Of a DNA stretch of 64,000 nucleotides, positions 1-9,686 are shown piece by piece. The notes beneath the pieces were generated by a model. It did not search any database and was not told the DNA's origin. It saw nothing but the letters and a program-made list of their open reading frames with translations. The translations under genes were made by a program, and so were the position numbers. Position 1 is the stretch's first letter. Every line of letters begins with the position of its first letter. Source of the DNA: Limanda limanda (lineage: Eukaryota; Chordata; Actinopteri; Pleuronectiformes; Pleuronectidae). The stretch covers positions 372,001-436,000 of the forward strand of contig NW_026870423.1 of NCBI RefSeq assembly GCF_963576545.1, in the 5' to 3' direction.

Positions 1-23
1 AGGTCGGAGAGACTTGCAAGTAG

Positions 24-51
24 GCTCTACCCCCACTAAATGGGGTAGCGC
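24..51 (+). other. Hairpin/cruciform dyad in monomer A, type copy
   Basis: CTACCCC (27-33) pairs perfectly with GGGGTAG (42-48) around an 8-nt loop, CACTAAAT. Beyond one T/C mismatch, GC (24-25) pairs with GC (50-51). The dyad is present in nearly all 312 A monomers. The marker changes C27T, C27G, A47T and G48A fall in the stem and weaken it in particular HOR positions. Whether it forms as a cruciform in DNA or a hairpin in RNA is unknown. Confidence 0.8.
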
Positions 52-66
52 GCATCGATCGGTACC
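48..66 (+). other. Run of overlapping 6-bp palindromes in monomer A
   Basis: GCGCGC (48-53), ATCGAT (54-59), CGATCG (56-61) and GGTACC (61-66) follow or overlap one another within 19 bp, with four of the seven CpG sites of the monomer. ATCGAT and GGTACC sit at identical positions in B. The common change G61A destroys both CGATCG and GGTACC; G52A destroys GCGCGC. These sites give a restriction ladder that would differ by HOR position. Confidence 0.85.
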
Positions 67-93
67 ATCCTTGAGCTTCTCCGACTTTCGGAA

Positions 94-114
94 GGGTTAG
101 GGTTAGGGTTAGGG
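94..114 (+). repeat. Telomere-type tract (GGGTTA)3GGG, type copy; G-quadruplex motif
   Basis: Each full-length A monomer has four G3 runs separated by TTA. This is the minimal human-type telomeric G-quadruplex sequence. The tract holds two overlapping TTAGGGTTA sites, which match the YTAGGGTTR site known for TRF1/TRF2-type telomere proteins; fungal Tbf1 also recognises TTAGGG. The tract is present in 305 of 312 A copies at full length, in seven at 15 bp, and in no B monomer. It always points the same way. In a normal telomere the G strand runs 5' to 3' toward the chromosome end, so by analogy the nearest telomere might lie to the right, but that is only inference. Confidence 0.93.
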
Positions 115-134
115 ATGAAAGCACATAGGAGAAA

Positions 135-179
135 GAGATATTCTTGAATAACTTTTTTTGTGAAGGTCGGAGAGACTTG
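135..179 (+). repeat. 45-bp junction box shared by every monomer, type copy
   Basis: The last 29 bp of any monomer plus the first 16 bp of the next form a stretch with the same consensus at A-A, A-B and B-A junctions. It contains a 12-bp near-palindrome TATTC-TT-GAATA, a T7 run, GTGAAGG and CGGAGAGACTTG. The rest of A and B has diverged to about 70% identity or has been replaced, so this is the best-conserved part of the repeat. Exceptions seen are scattered single changes (1927, 17426, 28095, 52884, 55130 and a few others) and one recurrent change of the first T of the T7 run to C in twelve copies. It could be a protein site, a nucleosome-boundary element or a recombination footprint; sequence alone does not say which. 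Confidence 0.85.
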
Positions 180-252
180 CAAGTAGGCTCTACCCCCACT
201 AAATGGGGTAGCGCGCATCGATCGGTACCATCCTTGAGCTTCTCCGACTTTC
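162..252 (+). other. Long-range inverted arms closing the first half of a monomer, type copy
   Basis: The junction sequence GAAGGTCGGAGA (162-173) is complementary to TCTCCGACTTTC (241-252), with one G-T pair in twelve. The arms enclose the hairpin region. In B the equivalent arms are GAAGGTCG and CGACCTTC, eight perfect pairs; the G-T pair of A has become G-C, while the inner four pairs are lost. In B, CGACCT can instead pair with AGGTCG just downstream (571-576 with 584-589 in the first B), so two folds compete. Confidence 0.6.
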
Positions 253-489
253 GGAAGGGTTAGGGTTAGGGTTAGGGATGAAAGCACATAGGAGAAAGAG
301 ATATTCTTGAATAACTTTTTTTGTGAAGGTCGGAGAGACTTGCAAGTAGGCTCTACCCCCACTAAATGGGGTAGCGCGCATCGATCGGTACCATCCTTGA
401 GCTTCTCCGACTTTCGGAAGGGTTAGGGTTAGGGTTAGGGATGAAAGCACATAGGAGAAAGAGATATTCTTGAATAACTTTTTTTGTGA

Positions 490-644
490 AGGTCGGAGAG
501 ACTTGGAAAGTGGTTGCATCTGGACTAATTTGGGTCCTGCAGATCGATTGGTACCATCCCCGAGCTTGTACGACCTTCGGAAGAGGTCGACCGACGAAAT
601 TCCCCCAAATCTGAGGAGATATTCTTGAATAACTTTTTTTGTGA
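490..644 (+). repeat. Monomer B, type copy (155 bp; 85 copies in the window)
   Basis: B aligns with A without gaps over positions 1-94 (70 of 94 identical by hand count), and its last 29 bp equal the last 29 bp of A. Between them, B has a 32-bp segment with a SalI-type palindrome (GGTCGACC) and a C5 run, where A has the telomere tract. Two main subtypes differ at position 52: CCTGCGG (common) and CCTGCAG (B at 490, 1297, 4044, 7117, 10176, 15982, 18240, 24052, 31790, 34040, 42901, 44189, 52562, 63357). A third subtype reads GAGTTTGTAAG in place of GAGCTTGTACG (30502, 35646, 39355, 41613, 51274, 62876). B is probably a diverged or recombined derivative of A, or the reverse. Confidence 0.96.
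515..541 (+). other. Bulged hairpin at a similar place in monomer B, type copy
   Basis: TGCA (515-518) pairs with TGCA (538-541) and GGAC (522-525) pairs with GTCC (534-537), leaving a 3-nt bulge (TCT) and an 8-nt loop. It lies at monomer positions 26-52, almost the same interval as the A hairpin, although the sequence there is among the most diverged between A and B. In the common B subtype the last A is G, turning the outermost pair into T-G. Confidence 0.65.
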
Positions 645-3391
645 AGGTCGGAGAGACTTGCAAGTAGGCTCTACCCCCACTAAATGGGGTTGCGCGCATC
701 GATCAGTACCATCCTTGAGCTTCTCCGACTTTCGGAAGGGTTAGGGTTAGGGTTAGGGATGAAAGCACATAGGAGAAAGAGATATTCTTGAATAACTTTT
801 TTTGTGAAGGTCGGAGAGACTTGCAAGTAGGCTCTACCCCCACTAAATGGGGTAGCGCGCATCGATCGGTACCATCCTTGAGCTTCTCCGACTTTCGGAA
901 GGGTTAGGGTTAGGGTTAGGGATGAAAGCACATAGGAGAAAGAGATATTCTTGAATAACTTTTTTTGTGAAGGTCGGAGAGACTTGCAAATAGGCTCTAC
1001 CCCCACTAAATGGGGTAGCGCGCATCGATCGGTACCATCCTTGAGCTTCTCCGACTTTCGGAAGGGTTAGGGTTAGGGTTAGGGATGAAAGCACATAGGA
1101 GAAAGAGATATTCTTGAATAACTTTTTTTGTGAAGGTCGGAGAGACTTGCAAGTAGGCTCTACCCCCACTAAATGGGGTAGCGCGCATCGATCGGTACCA
1201 TCCTTGAGCTTCTCCGACTTTCGGAAGGGTTAGGGTTAGGGTTAGGGATGAAAGCACATAGGAGAAAGAGATATTCTTGAATAACTTTTTTTGTGAAGGT
1301 CGGAGAGACTTGGAAAGTGGTTGCATCTGGACTAATTTGGGTCCTGCAGATCGATTGGTACCATCCCCGAGCTTGTACGACCTTCGGAAGAGGTCGACCG
1401 ACGAAATTCCCCCAAATCTGAGGAGATATTCTTGAATAACTTTTTTTGTGAAGGTCGGAGAGACTTGCAAGTAGGCTCTACCCCCACTAAATGGGGTTGC
1501 GCGCATCGATCAGTACCATCCTTGAGCTTCTCCGACTTTCGGAAGGGTTAGGGTTAGGGTTAGGGATGAAAGCACATAGGAGAAAGAGATATTCTTGAAT
1601 AACTTTTTTTGTGAAGGTCGGAGAGACTTGCAAGTAGGCTTTACCCCCACTAAATGGGGTAGCGCGCATCGATCGGTACCATCCTTGAGCTTCTCCGACT
1701 TTCGGAAGGGTTAGGGTTAGGGTTAGGGATGAAAGCACATAGGAGAAAGAGATATTCTTGAATAACTTTTTTTGTGAAGGTCGGAGAGACTTGCAAGTAG
1801 GCTCTACCCCCACTAAATGGGGTAGCGCGCATCGATCGGTACCATCCTTGAGCTTCTCCGACTTTCGGAAGGGTTAGGGTTAGGGTTAGGGATGAAAGCA
1901 CATAGGAGAAAGAGATATTCTTGAATTACTTTTTTTGTGAAGGTCGGAGAGACTTGCAAGTAGGCTCTACCCCCACTAAATGGGGTAGCGCGCATCGATC
2001 GGTACCATCCTTGAGCTTCTCCGACTTTCGGAAGGGTTAGGGTTAGGGTTAGGGATGAAAGCACATAGGAGAAAGAGATATTCTTGAATAACTTTTTTTG
2101 TGAAGGTCGGAGAGACTTGCAAGTAGGCTCTACCCCCACTAAATGGGGTAGCGCGCATCGATCGGTACCATCCTTGAGCTTCTCCGACTTTCGGAAGGGT
2201 TAGGGTTAGGGTTAGGGATGAAAGCACATAGGAGAAAGAGATATTCTTGAATAACTTTTTTTGTGAAGGTCGGAGAGACTTGCAAGTAGGCTCTACCCCC
2301 ACTAAATGGGGTAGCGCGCATCGATCAGTACCATCCTTGAGCTTCTCCGACTTTCGGAAGGGTTAGGGTTAGGGTTAGGGATGAAAGCACATAGGAGAAA
2401 GAGATATTCTTGAATAACTTTTTTTGTGAAGGTCGGAGAGACTTGGAAAGTGGTTGCATCTGGACTAATTTGGGTCCTGCGGATCGATTGGTACCATCCC
2501 CGAGCTTGTACGACCTTCGGAAGAGGTCGACCGACGAAATTCCCCCAAATCTGAGGAGATATTCTTGAATAACTTTTTTTGTGAAGGTCGGAGAGACTTG
2601 CAAGTAGGCTCTACCCCCACTAAATGGGGTAGCGCGCATCGATCGGTACCATCCTTGAGCTTCTCCGACTTTCGGAAGGGTTAGGGTTAGGGTTAGGGAT
2701 GAAAGCACATAGGAGAAAGAGATATTCTTGAATAACTTTTTTTGTGAAGGTCGGAGAGACTTGCAAGTAGGCTCTACCCCCACTAAATGGGGTAGCGCGC
2801 ATCGATCGGTACCATCCTTGAGCTTCTCCGACTTTCGGAAGGGTTAGGGTTAGGGTTAGGGATGAAAGCACATAGGAGAAAGAGATATTCTTGAATAACT
2901 TTTTTTGTGAAGGTCGGAGAGACTTGCAAGTAGGCTCTACCCCCACTAAATGGGGTAGCGCGCATCGATCGGTACCATCCTTGAGCTTCTCCGACTTTCG
3001 GAAGGGTTAGGGTTAGGGTTAGGGATGAAAGCACATAGGAGAAAGAGATATTCTTGAATAACTTTTTTTGTGAAGGTCGGAGAGACTTGCAAGTAGGCTC
3101 TACCCCCACTAAATGGGGTAGCGCGCATCGATCGGTACCATCCTTGAGCTTCTCCGACTTTCGGAAGGGTTAGGGTTAGGGTTAGGGATGAAAGCACATA
3201 GGAGAAAGAGATATTCTTGAATAACTTTTTTTGTGAAGGTCGGAGAGACTTGGAAAGTGGTTGCATCTGGACTAATTTGGGTCCTGCGGATCGATTGGTA
3301 CCATCCCCGAGCTTGTACGACCTTCGGAAGAGGTCGACCGACGAAATTCCCCCAAATCTGAGGAGATATTCTTGAATAACTTTTTTTGTGA
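645..3391 (+). repeat. Family L higher-order repeat, copy 1 (2747 bp, 14 A + 3 B)
   Basis: Unit order: A4-B-A6-B-A4-B. Markers: the first A has A47T and G61A (645), the third has G20A (971), B is CAG-type (1297), the next A again has A47T/G61A (1452), then C27T (1615). The A before the second B has G61A (2267), and the B monomers at 2430 and 3237 are CGG-type. The same order of markers returns at 3392, 6465 and, without its first A, at 9687, which defines the unit. Confidence 0.9.
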
Positions 3392-6300
3392 AGGTCGGAG
3401 AGACTTGCAAGTAGGCTCTACCCCCACTAAATGGGGTTGCGCGCATCGATCAGTACCATCCTTGAGCTTCTCCGACTTTCGGAAGGGTTAGGGTTAGGGT
3501 TAGGGATGAAAGCACATAGGAGAAAGAGATATTCTTGAATAACTTTTTTTGTGAAGGTCGGAGAGACTTGCAAGTAGGCTCTACCCCCACTAAATGGGGT
3601 AGCGCGCATCGATCGGTACCATCCTTGAGCTTCTCCGACTTTCGGAAGGGTTAGGGTTAGGGTTAGGGATGAAAGCACATAGGAGAAAGAGATATTCTTG
3701 AATAACTTTTTTTGTGAAGGTCGGAGAGACTTGCAAATAGGCTCTACCCCCACTAAATGGGGTAGCGCGCATCGATCGGTACCATCCTTGAGCTTCTCCG
3801 ACTTTCGGAAGGGTTAGGGTTAGGGTTAGGGATGAAAGCACATAGGAGAAAGAGATATTCTTGAATAACTTTTTTTGTGAAGGTCGGAGAGACTTGCAAG
3901 TAGGCTCTACCCCCACTAAATGGGGTAGCGCGCATCGATCGGTACCATCCTTGAGCTTCTCCGACTTTCGGAAGGGTTAGGGTTAGGGTTAGGGATGAAA
4001 GCACATAGGAGAAAGAGATATTCTTGAATAACTTTTTTTGTGAAGGTCGGAGAGACTTGGAAAGTGGTTGCATCTGGACTAATTTGGGTCCTGCAGATCG
4101 ATTGGTACCATCCCCGAGCTTGTACGACCTTCGGAAGAGGTCGACCGACGAAATTCCCCCAAATCTGAGGAGATATTCTTGAATAACTTTTTTTGTGAAG
4201 GTCGGAGAGACTTGCAAGTAGGCTCTACCCCCACTAAATGGGGTTGCGCGCATCGATCAGTACCATCCTTGAGCTTCTCCGACTTTCGGAAGGGTTAGGG
4301 TTAGGGTTAGGGATGAAAGCACATAGGAGAAAGAGATATTCTTGAATAACTTTTTTTGTGAAGGTCGGAGAGACTTGCAAGTAGGCTTTACCCCCACTAA
4401 ATGGGGTAGCGCGCATCGATCGGTACCATCCTTGAGCTTCTCCGACTTTCGGAAGGGTTAGGGTTAGGGTTAGGGATGAAAGCACATAGGAGAAAGAGAT
4501 ATTCTTGAATAACTTTTTTTGTGAAGGTCGGAGAGACTTGCAAGTAGGCTCTACCCCCACTAAATGGGGTAGCGCGCATCGATCGGTACCATCCTTGAGC
4601 TTCTCCGACTTTCGGAAGGGTTAGGGTTAGGGTTAGGGATGAAAGCACATAGGAGAAAGAGATATTCTTGAATAACTTTTTTTGTGAAGGTCGGAGAGAC
4701 TTGCAAGTAGGCTCTACCCCCACTAAATGGGGTAGCGCGCATCGATCGGTACCATCCTTGAGCTTCTCCGACTTTCGGAAGGGTTAGGGTTAGGGTTAGG
4801 GATGAAAGCACATAGGAGAAAGAGATATTCTTGAATAACTTTTTTTGTGAAGGTCGGAGAGACTTGCAAGTAGGCTCTACCCCCACTAAATGGGGTAGCG
4901 CGCATCGATCGGTACCATCCTTGAGCTTCTCCGACTTTCGGAAGGGTTAGGGTTAGGGTTAGGGATGAAAGCACATAGGAGAAAGAGATATTCTTGAATA
5001 ACTTTTTTTGTGAAGGTCGGAGAGACTTGCAAGTAGGCTCTACCCCCACTAAATGGGGTAGCGCGCATCGATCAGTACCATCCTTGAGCTTCTCCGACTT
5101 TCGGAAGGGTTAGGGTTAGGGTTAGGGATGAAAGCACATAGGAGAAAGAGATATTCTTGAATAACTTTTTTTGTGAAGGTCGGAGAGACTTGGAAAGTGG
5201 TTGCATCTGGACTAATTTGGGTCCTGCGGATCGATTGGTACCATCCCCGAGCTTGTACGACCTTCGGAAGAGGTCGACCGACGAAATTCCCCCAAATCTG
5301 AGGAGATATTCTTGAATAACTTTTTTTGTGAAGGTCGGAGAGACTTGCAAGTAGGCTCTACCCCCACTAAATGGGGTAGCGCGCATCGATCGGTACCATC
5401 CTTGAGCTTCTCCGACTTTCGGAAGGGTTAGGGTTAGGGTTAGGGATGAAAGCACATAGGAGAAAGAGATATTCTTGAATAACTTTTTTTGTGAAGGTCG
5501 GAGAGACTTGCAAGTAGGCTCTACCCCCACTAAATGGGGTAGCGCGCATCGATCGGTACCATCCTTGAGCTTCTCCGACTTTCGGAAGGGTTAGGGTTAG
5601 GGTTAGGGATGAAAGCACATAGGAGAAAGAGATATTCTTGAATAACTTTTTTTGTGAAGGTCGGAGAGACTTGCAAGTAGGCTCTACCCCCACTAAATGG
5701 GGTAGCGCGCATCGATCGGTACCATCCTTGAGCTTCTCCGACTTTCGGAAGGGTTAGGGTTAGGGTTAGGGATGAAAGCACATAGGAGAAAGAGATATTC
5801 TTGAATAACTTTTTTTGTGAAGGTCGGAGAGACTTGCAAGTAGGCTCTACCCCCACTAAATGGGGTAGCGCGCATCGATCGGTACCATCCTTGAGCTTCT
5901 CCGACTTTCGGAAGGGTTAGGGTTAGGGTTAGGGATGAAAGCACATAGGAGAAAGAGATATTCTTGAATAACTTTTTTTGTGAAGGTCGGAGAGACTTGC
6001 AAGTAGGCTCTACCCCCACTAAATGGGGTAACGCGCATCGATCAGTACCATCCTTGAGCTTCTCCGACTTTCGGAAGGGTTAGGGTTAGGGTTAGGGATG
6101 AAAGCACATAGGAGAAAGAGATATTCTTGAATAACTTTTTTTGTGAAGGTCGGAGAGACTTGCAAGTAGGCTCTACCCCCACTAAATGGGGTAGCGCGCA
6201 TCGATCAGTACCATCCTTGAGCTTCTCCGACTTTCGGAAGGGTTAGGGTTAGGGTTAGGGATGAAAGCACATAGGAGAAAGAGATATTCTTGAATAACTT

Positions 6301-6464
6301 TTTTTGTGAAGGTCGGAGAGACTTGGAAAGTGGTTGCATCTGGACTAATTTGGGTCCTGCGGATCGATTGGTACCATCCCCGAGCTTGTACGACCTTCGG
6401 AAGAGGTCGACCGACGAAATTCCCCCAAATCTGAGGAGATATTCTTGAATAACTTTTTTTGTGA
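3392..6464 (+). repeat. Family L higher-order repeat, copy 2 (3073 bp)
   Basis: Same order of marked monomers as the preceding unit at a shift of 2747 bp, but the last block has six A monomers instead of four. Of the two extra copies, the one at 5984 carries G48A plus G61A and the one at 6147 carries G61A. The length difference is exactly two A monomers, as expected from unequal exchange. Confidence 0.88.
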
Positions 6465-9400
6465 AGGTCGGAGAGACTTGCAAGTAGGCTCTACCCCCAC
6501 TAAATGGGGTTGCGCGCATCGATCAGTACCATCCTTGAGCTTCTCCGACTTTCGGAAGGGTTAGGGTTAGGGTTAGGGATGAAAGCACATAGGAGAAAGA
6601 GATATTCTTGAATAACTTTTTTTGTGAAGGTCGGAGAGACTTGCAAGTAGGCTCTACCCCCACTAAATGGGGTAGCGCGCATCGATCGGTACCATCCTTG
6701 AGCTTCTCCGACTTTCGGAAGGGTTAGGGTTAGGGTTAGGGATGAAAGCACATAGGAGAAAGAGATATTCTTGAATAACTTTTTTTGTGAAGGTCGGAGA
6801 GACTTGCAAATAGGCTCTACCCCCACTAAATGGGGTAGCGCGCATCGATCGGTACCATCCTTGAGCTTCTCCGACTTTCGGAAGGGTTAGGGTTAGGGTT
6901 AGGGATGAAAGCACATAGGAGAAAGAGATATTCTTGAATAACTTTTTTTGTGAAGGTCGGAGAGACTTGCAAGTAGGCTCTACCCCCACTAAATGGGGTA
7001 GCGCGCATCGATCGGTACCATCCTTGAGCTTCTCCGACTTTCGGAAGGGTTAGGGTTAGGGTTAGGGATGAAAGCACATAGGAGAAAGAGATATTCTTGA
7101 ATAACTTTTTTTGTGAAGGTCGGAGAGACTTGGAAAGTGGTTGCATCTGGACTAATTTGGGTCCTGCAGATCGATTGGTACCATCCCCGAGCTTGTACGA
7201 CCTTCGGAAGAGGTCGACCGACGAAATTCCCCCAAATCTGAGGAGATATTCTTGAATAACTTTTTTTGTGAAGGTCGGAGAGACTTGCAAGTAGGCTCTA
7301 CCCCCACTAAATGGGGTTGCGCGCATCGATCAGTACCATCCTTGAGCTTCTCCGACTTTCGGAAGGGTTAGGGTTAGGGTTAGGGATGAAAGCACATAGG
7401 AGAAAGAGATATTCTTGAATAACTTTTTTTGTGAAGGTCGGAGAGACTTGCAAGTAGGCTTTACCCCCACTAAATGGGGTAGCGCGCATCGATCGGTACC
7501 ATCCTTGAGCTTCTCCGACTTTCGGAAGGGTTAGGGTTAGGGTTAGGGATGAAAGCACATAGGAGAAAGAGATATTCTTGAATAACTTTTTTTGTGAAGG
7601 TCGGAGAGACTTGCAAGTAGGCTCTACCCCCACTAAATGGGGTAGCGCGCATCGATCGGTACCATCCTTGAGCTTCTCCGACTTTCGGAAGGGTTAGGGT
7701 TAGGGATGAAAGCACATAGGAGAAAGAGATATTCTTGAATAACTTTTTTTGTGAAGGTCGGAGAGACTTGCAAGTAGGCTCTACCCCCACTAAATGGGGT
7801 AGCGCGCATCGATCGGTACCATCCTTGAGCTTCTCCGACTTTCGGAAGGGTTAGGGTTAGGGTTAGGGATGAAAGCACATAGGAGAAAGAGATATTCTTG
7901 AATAACTTTTTTTGTGAAGGTCGGAGAGACTTGCAAGTAGGCTCTACCCCCACTAAATGGGGTAGCGCGCATCGATCGGTACCATCCTTGAGCTTCTCCG
8001 ACTTTCGGAAGGGTTAGGGTTAGGGTTAGGGATGAAAGCACATAGGAGAAAGAGATATTCTTGAATAACTTTTTTTGTGAAGGTCGGAGAGACTTGCAAG
8101 TAGGCTCTACCCCCACTAAATGGGGTAGCGCGCATCGATCAGTACCATCCTTGAGCTTCTCCGACTTTCGGAAGGGTTAGGGTTAGGGTTAGGGATGAAA
8201 GCACATAGGAGAAAGAGATATTCTTGAATAACTTTTTTTGTGAAGGTCGGAGAGACTTGGAAAGTGGTTGCATCTGGACTAATTTGGGTCCTGCGGATCG
8301 ATTGGTACCATCCCCGAGCTTGTACGACCTTCGGAAGAGGTCGACCGACGAAATTCCCCCAAATCTGAGGAGATATTCTTGAATAACTTTTTTTGTGAAG
8401 GTCGGAGAGACTTGCAAGTAGGCTCTACCCCCACTAAATGGGGTAGCGCGCATCGATCGGTACCATCCTTGAGCTTCTCCGACTTTCGGAAGGGTTAGGG
8501 TTAGGGTTAGGGATGAAAGCACATAGGAGAAAGAGATATTCTTGAATAACTTTTTTTGTGAAGGTCGGAGAGACTTGCAAGTAGGCTCTACCCCCACTAA
8601 ATGGGGTAGCGCGCATCGATCGGTACCATCCTTGAGCTTCTCCGACTTTCGGAAGGGTTAGGGTTAGGGTTAGGGATGAAAGCACATAGGAGAAAGAGAT
8701 ATTCTTGAATAACTTTTTTTGTGAAGGTCGGAGAGACTTGCAAGTAGGCTCTACCCCCACTAAATGGGGTAGCGCGCATCGATCGGTACCATCCTTGAGC
8801 TTCTCCGACTTTCGGAAGGGTTAGGGTTAGGGTTAGGGATGAAAGCACATAGGAGAAAGAGATATTCTTGAATAACTTTTTTTGTGAAGGTCGGAGAGAC
8901 TTGCAAGTAGGCTCTACCCCCACTAAATGGGGTAGCGCGCATCGATCAGTACCATCCTTGAGCTTCTCCGACTTTCGGAAGGGTTAGGGTTAGGGTTAGG
9001 GATGAAAGCACATAGGAGAAAGAGATATTCTTGAATAACTTTTTTTGTGAAGGTCGGAGAGACTTGGAAAGTGGTTGCATCTGGACTAATTTGGGTCCTG
9101 CGGATCGATTGGTACCATCCCCGAGCTTGTACGACCTTCGGAAGAGGTCGACCGACGAAATTCCCCCAAATCTGAGGAGATATTCTTGAATAACTTTTTT
9201 TGTGAAGGTCGGAGAGACTTGCAAGTAGGCTCTACCCCCACTAAATGGGGTAGCGCGCATCGATCGGTACCATCCTTGAGCTTCTCCGACTTTCGGAAGG
9301 GTTAGGGTTAGGGTTAGGGATGAAAGCACATAGGAGAAAGAGATATTCTTGAATAACTTTTTTTGTGAAGGTCGGAGAGACTTGCAAGTAGGCTCTACCC

Positions 9401-9686
9401 CCACTAAATGGGGTAGCGCGCATCGATCAGTACCATCCTTGAGCTTCTCCGACTTTCGGAAGGGTTAGGGTTAGGGTTAGGGATGAAAGCACATAGGAGA
9501 AAGAGATATTCTTGAATAACTTTTTTTGTGAAGGTCGGAGAGACTTGGAAAGTGGTTGCATCTGGACTAATTTGGGTCCTGCGGATCGATTGGTACCATC
9601 CCCGAGCTTGTACGACCTTCGGAAGAGGTCGACCGACGAAATTCCCCCAAATCTGAGGAGATATTCTTGAATAACTTTTTTTGTGA
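6465..9686 (+). repeat. Family L higher-order repeat, copy 3 (3222 bp)
   Basis: Pattern A4-B-A6-B-A4-B-A2-B with the same markers (A47T/G61A at 6465 and 7272, G20A at 6791, C27T at 7435). It differs from the first copy by an added A2-B block (481 bp) at the right end and by loss of one telomere unit in the A monomer at 7598. Confidence 0.88.
7598..7754 (+). repeat. A monomer with shortened telomere tract (157 bp)
   Basis: Tract at 7691-7705 is (GGGTTA)2GGG: one TTAGGG unit lost, leaving three G3 runs, too few for an intramolecular three-tetrad quadruplex. The monomer is otherwise plain. The two earlier HOR copies have the full tract at this place. Confidence 0.95.

Larger units (their letters stand above)
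1..163 (+). repeat. Monomer A, type copy (163 bp; 312 copies in the window)
   Basis: Order of parts, in monomer positions: 1-16 conserved left box; 24-51 imperfect hairpin around a C-rich/G-rich dyad; 48-66 run of short palindromes; 78-89 arm complementary to the monomer start; 94-114 telomere tract (GGGTTA)3GGG; 115-134 purine-rich segment; 135-163 conserved right box, with TATTC-TT-GAATA at 139-150 and a T7 run at 153-159. G exceeds C on the + strand (47 against 30 per monomer). There are seven CpG sites (5, 49, 51, 56, 60, 82, 89). Recurrent diagnostic changes are G20A, C27T, C27G, A47T, G48A, C49T, G52A, G61A, C79T and C89T. They recur at set places in the higher-order pattern, so they are inherited HOR markers rather than random noise. 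Confidence 0.97.
1..644 (+). repeat. Partial unit at left edge: A3-B
   Basis: Three consensus A monomers (1, 164, 327) precede a CAG-type B at 490. The array already runs at base 1, so the true left boundary lies outside the window. The next full higher-order unit starts at 645. Confidence 0.9.

Noticed and set aside
1..163. RNA polymerase III gene or spliced-leader/5S-type tandem RNA gene, suggested by the monomer size and T7 run
   Set aside because: I saw no convincing A box or B box, no Sm-type site in a sensible place, and no resemblance to 5S rRNA, tRNA or known spliced-leader sequence. The T run alone is weak evidence.
489..644. CENP-B box in monomer B (CTTCGGAAGAGGTCGAC region)
   Set aside because: TTCG and the central A fit NTTCGNNNNANNCGGGN, but the CGGG part reads TCGA, with only one match, so the essential right half is absent.
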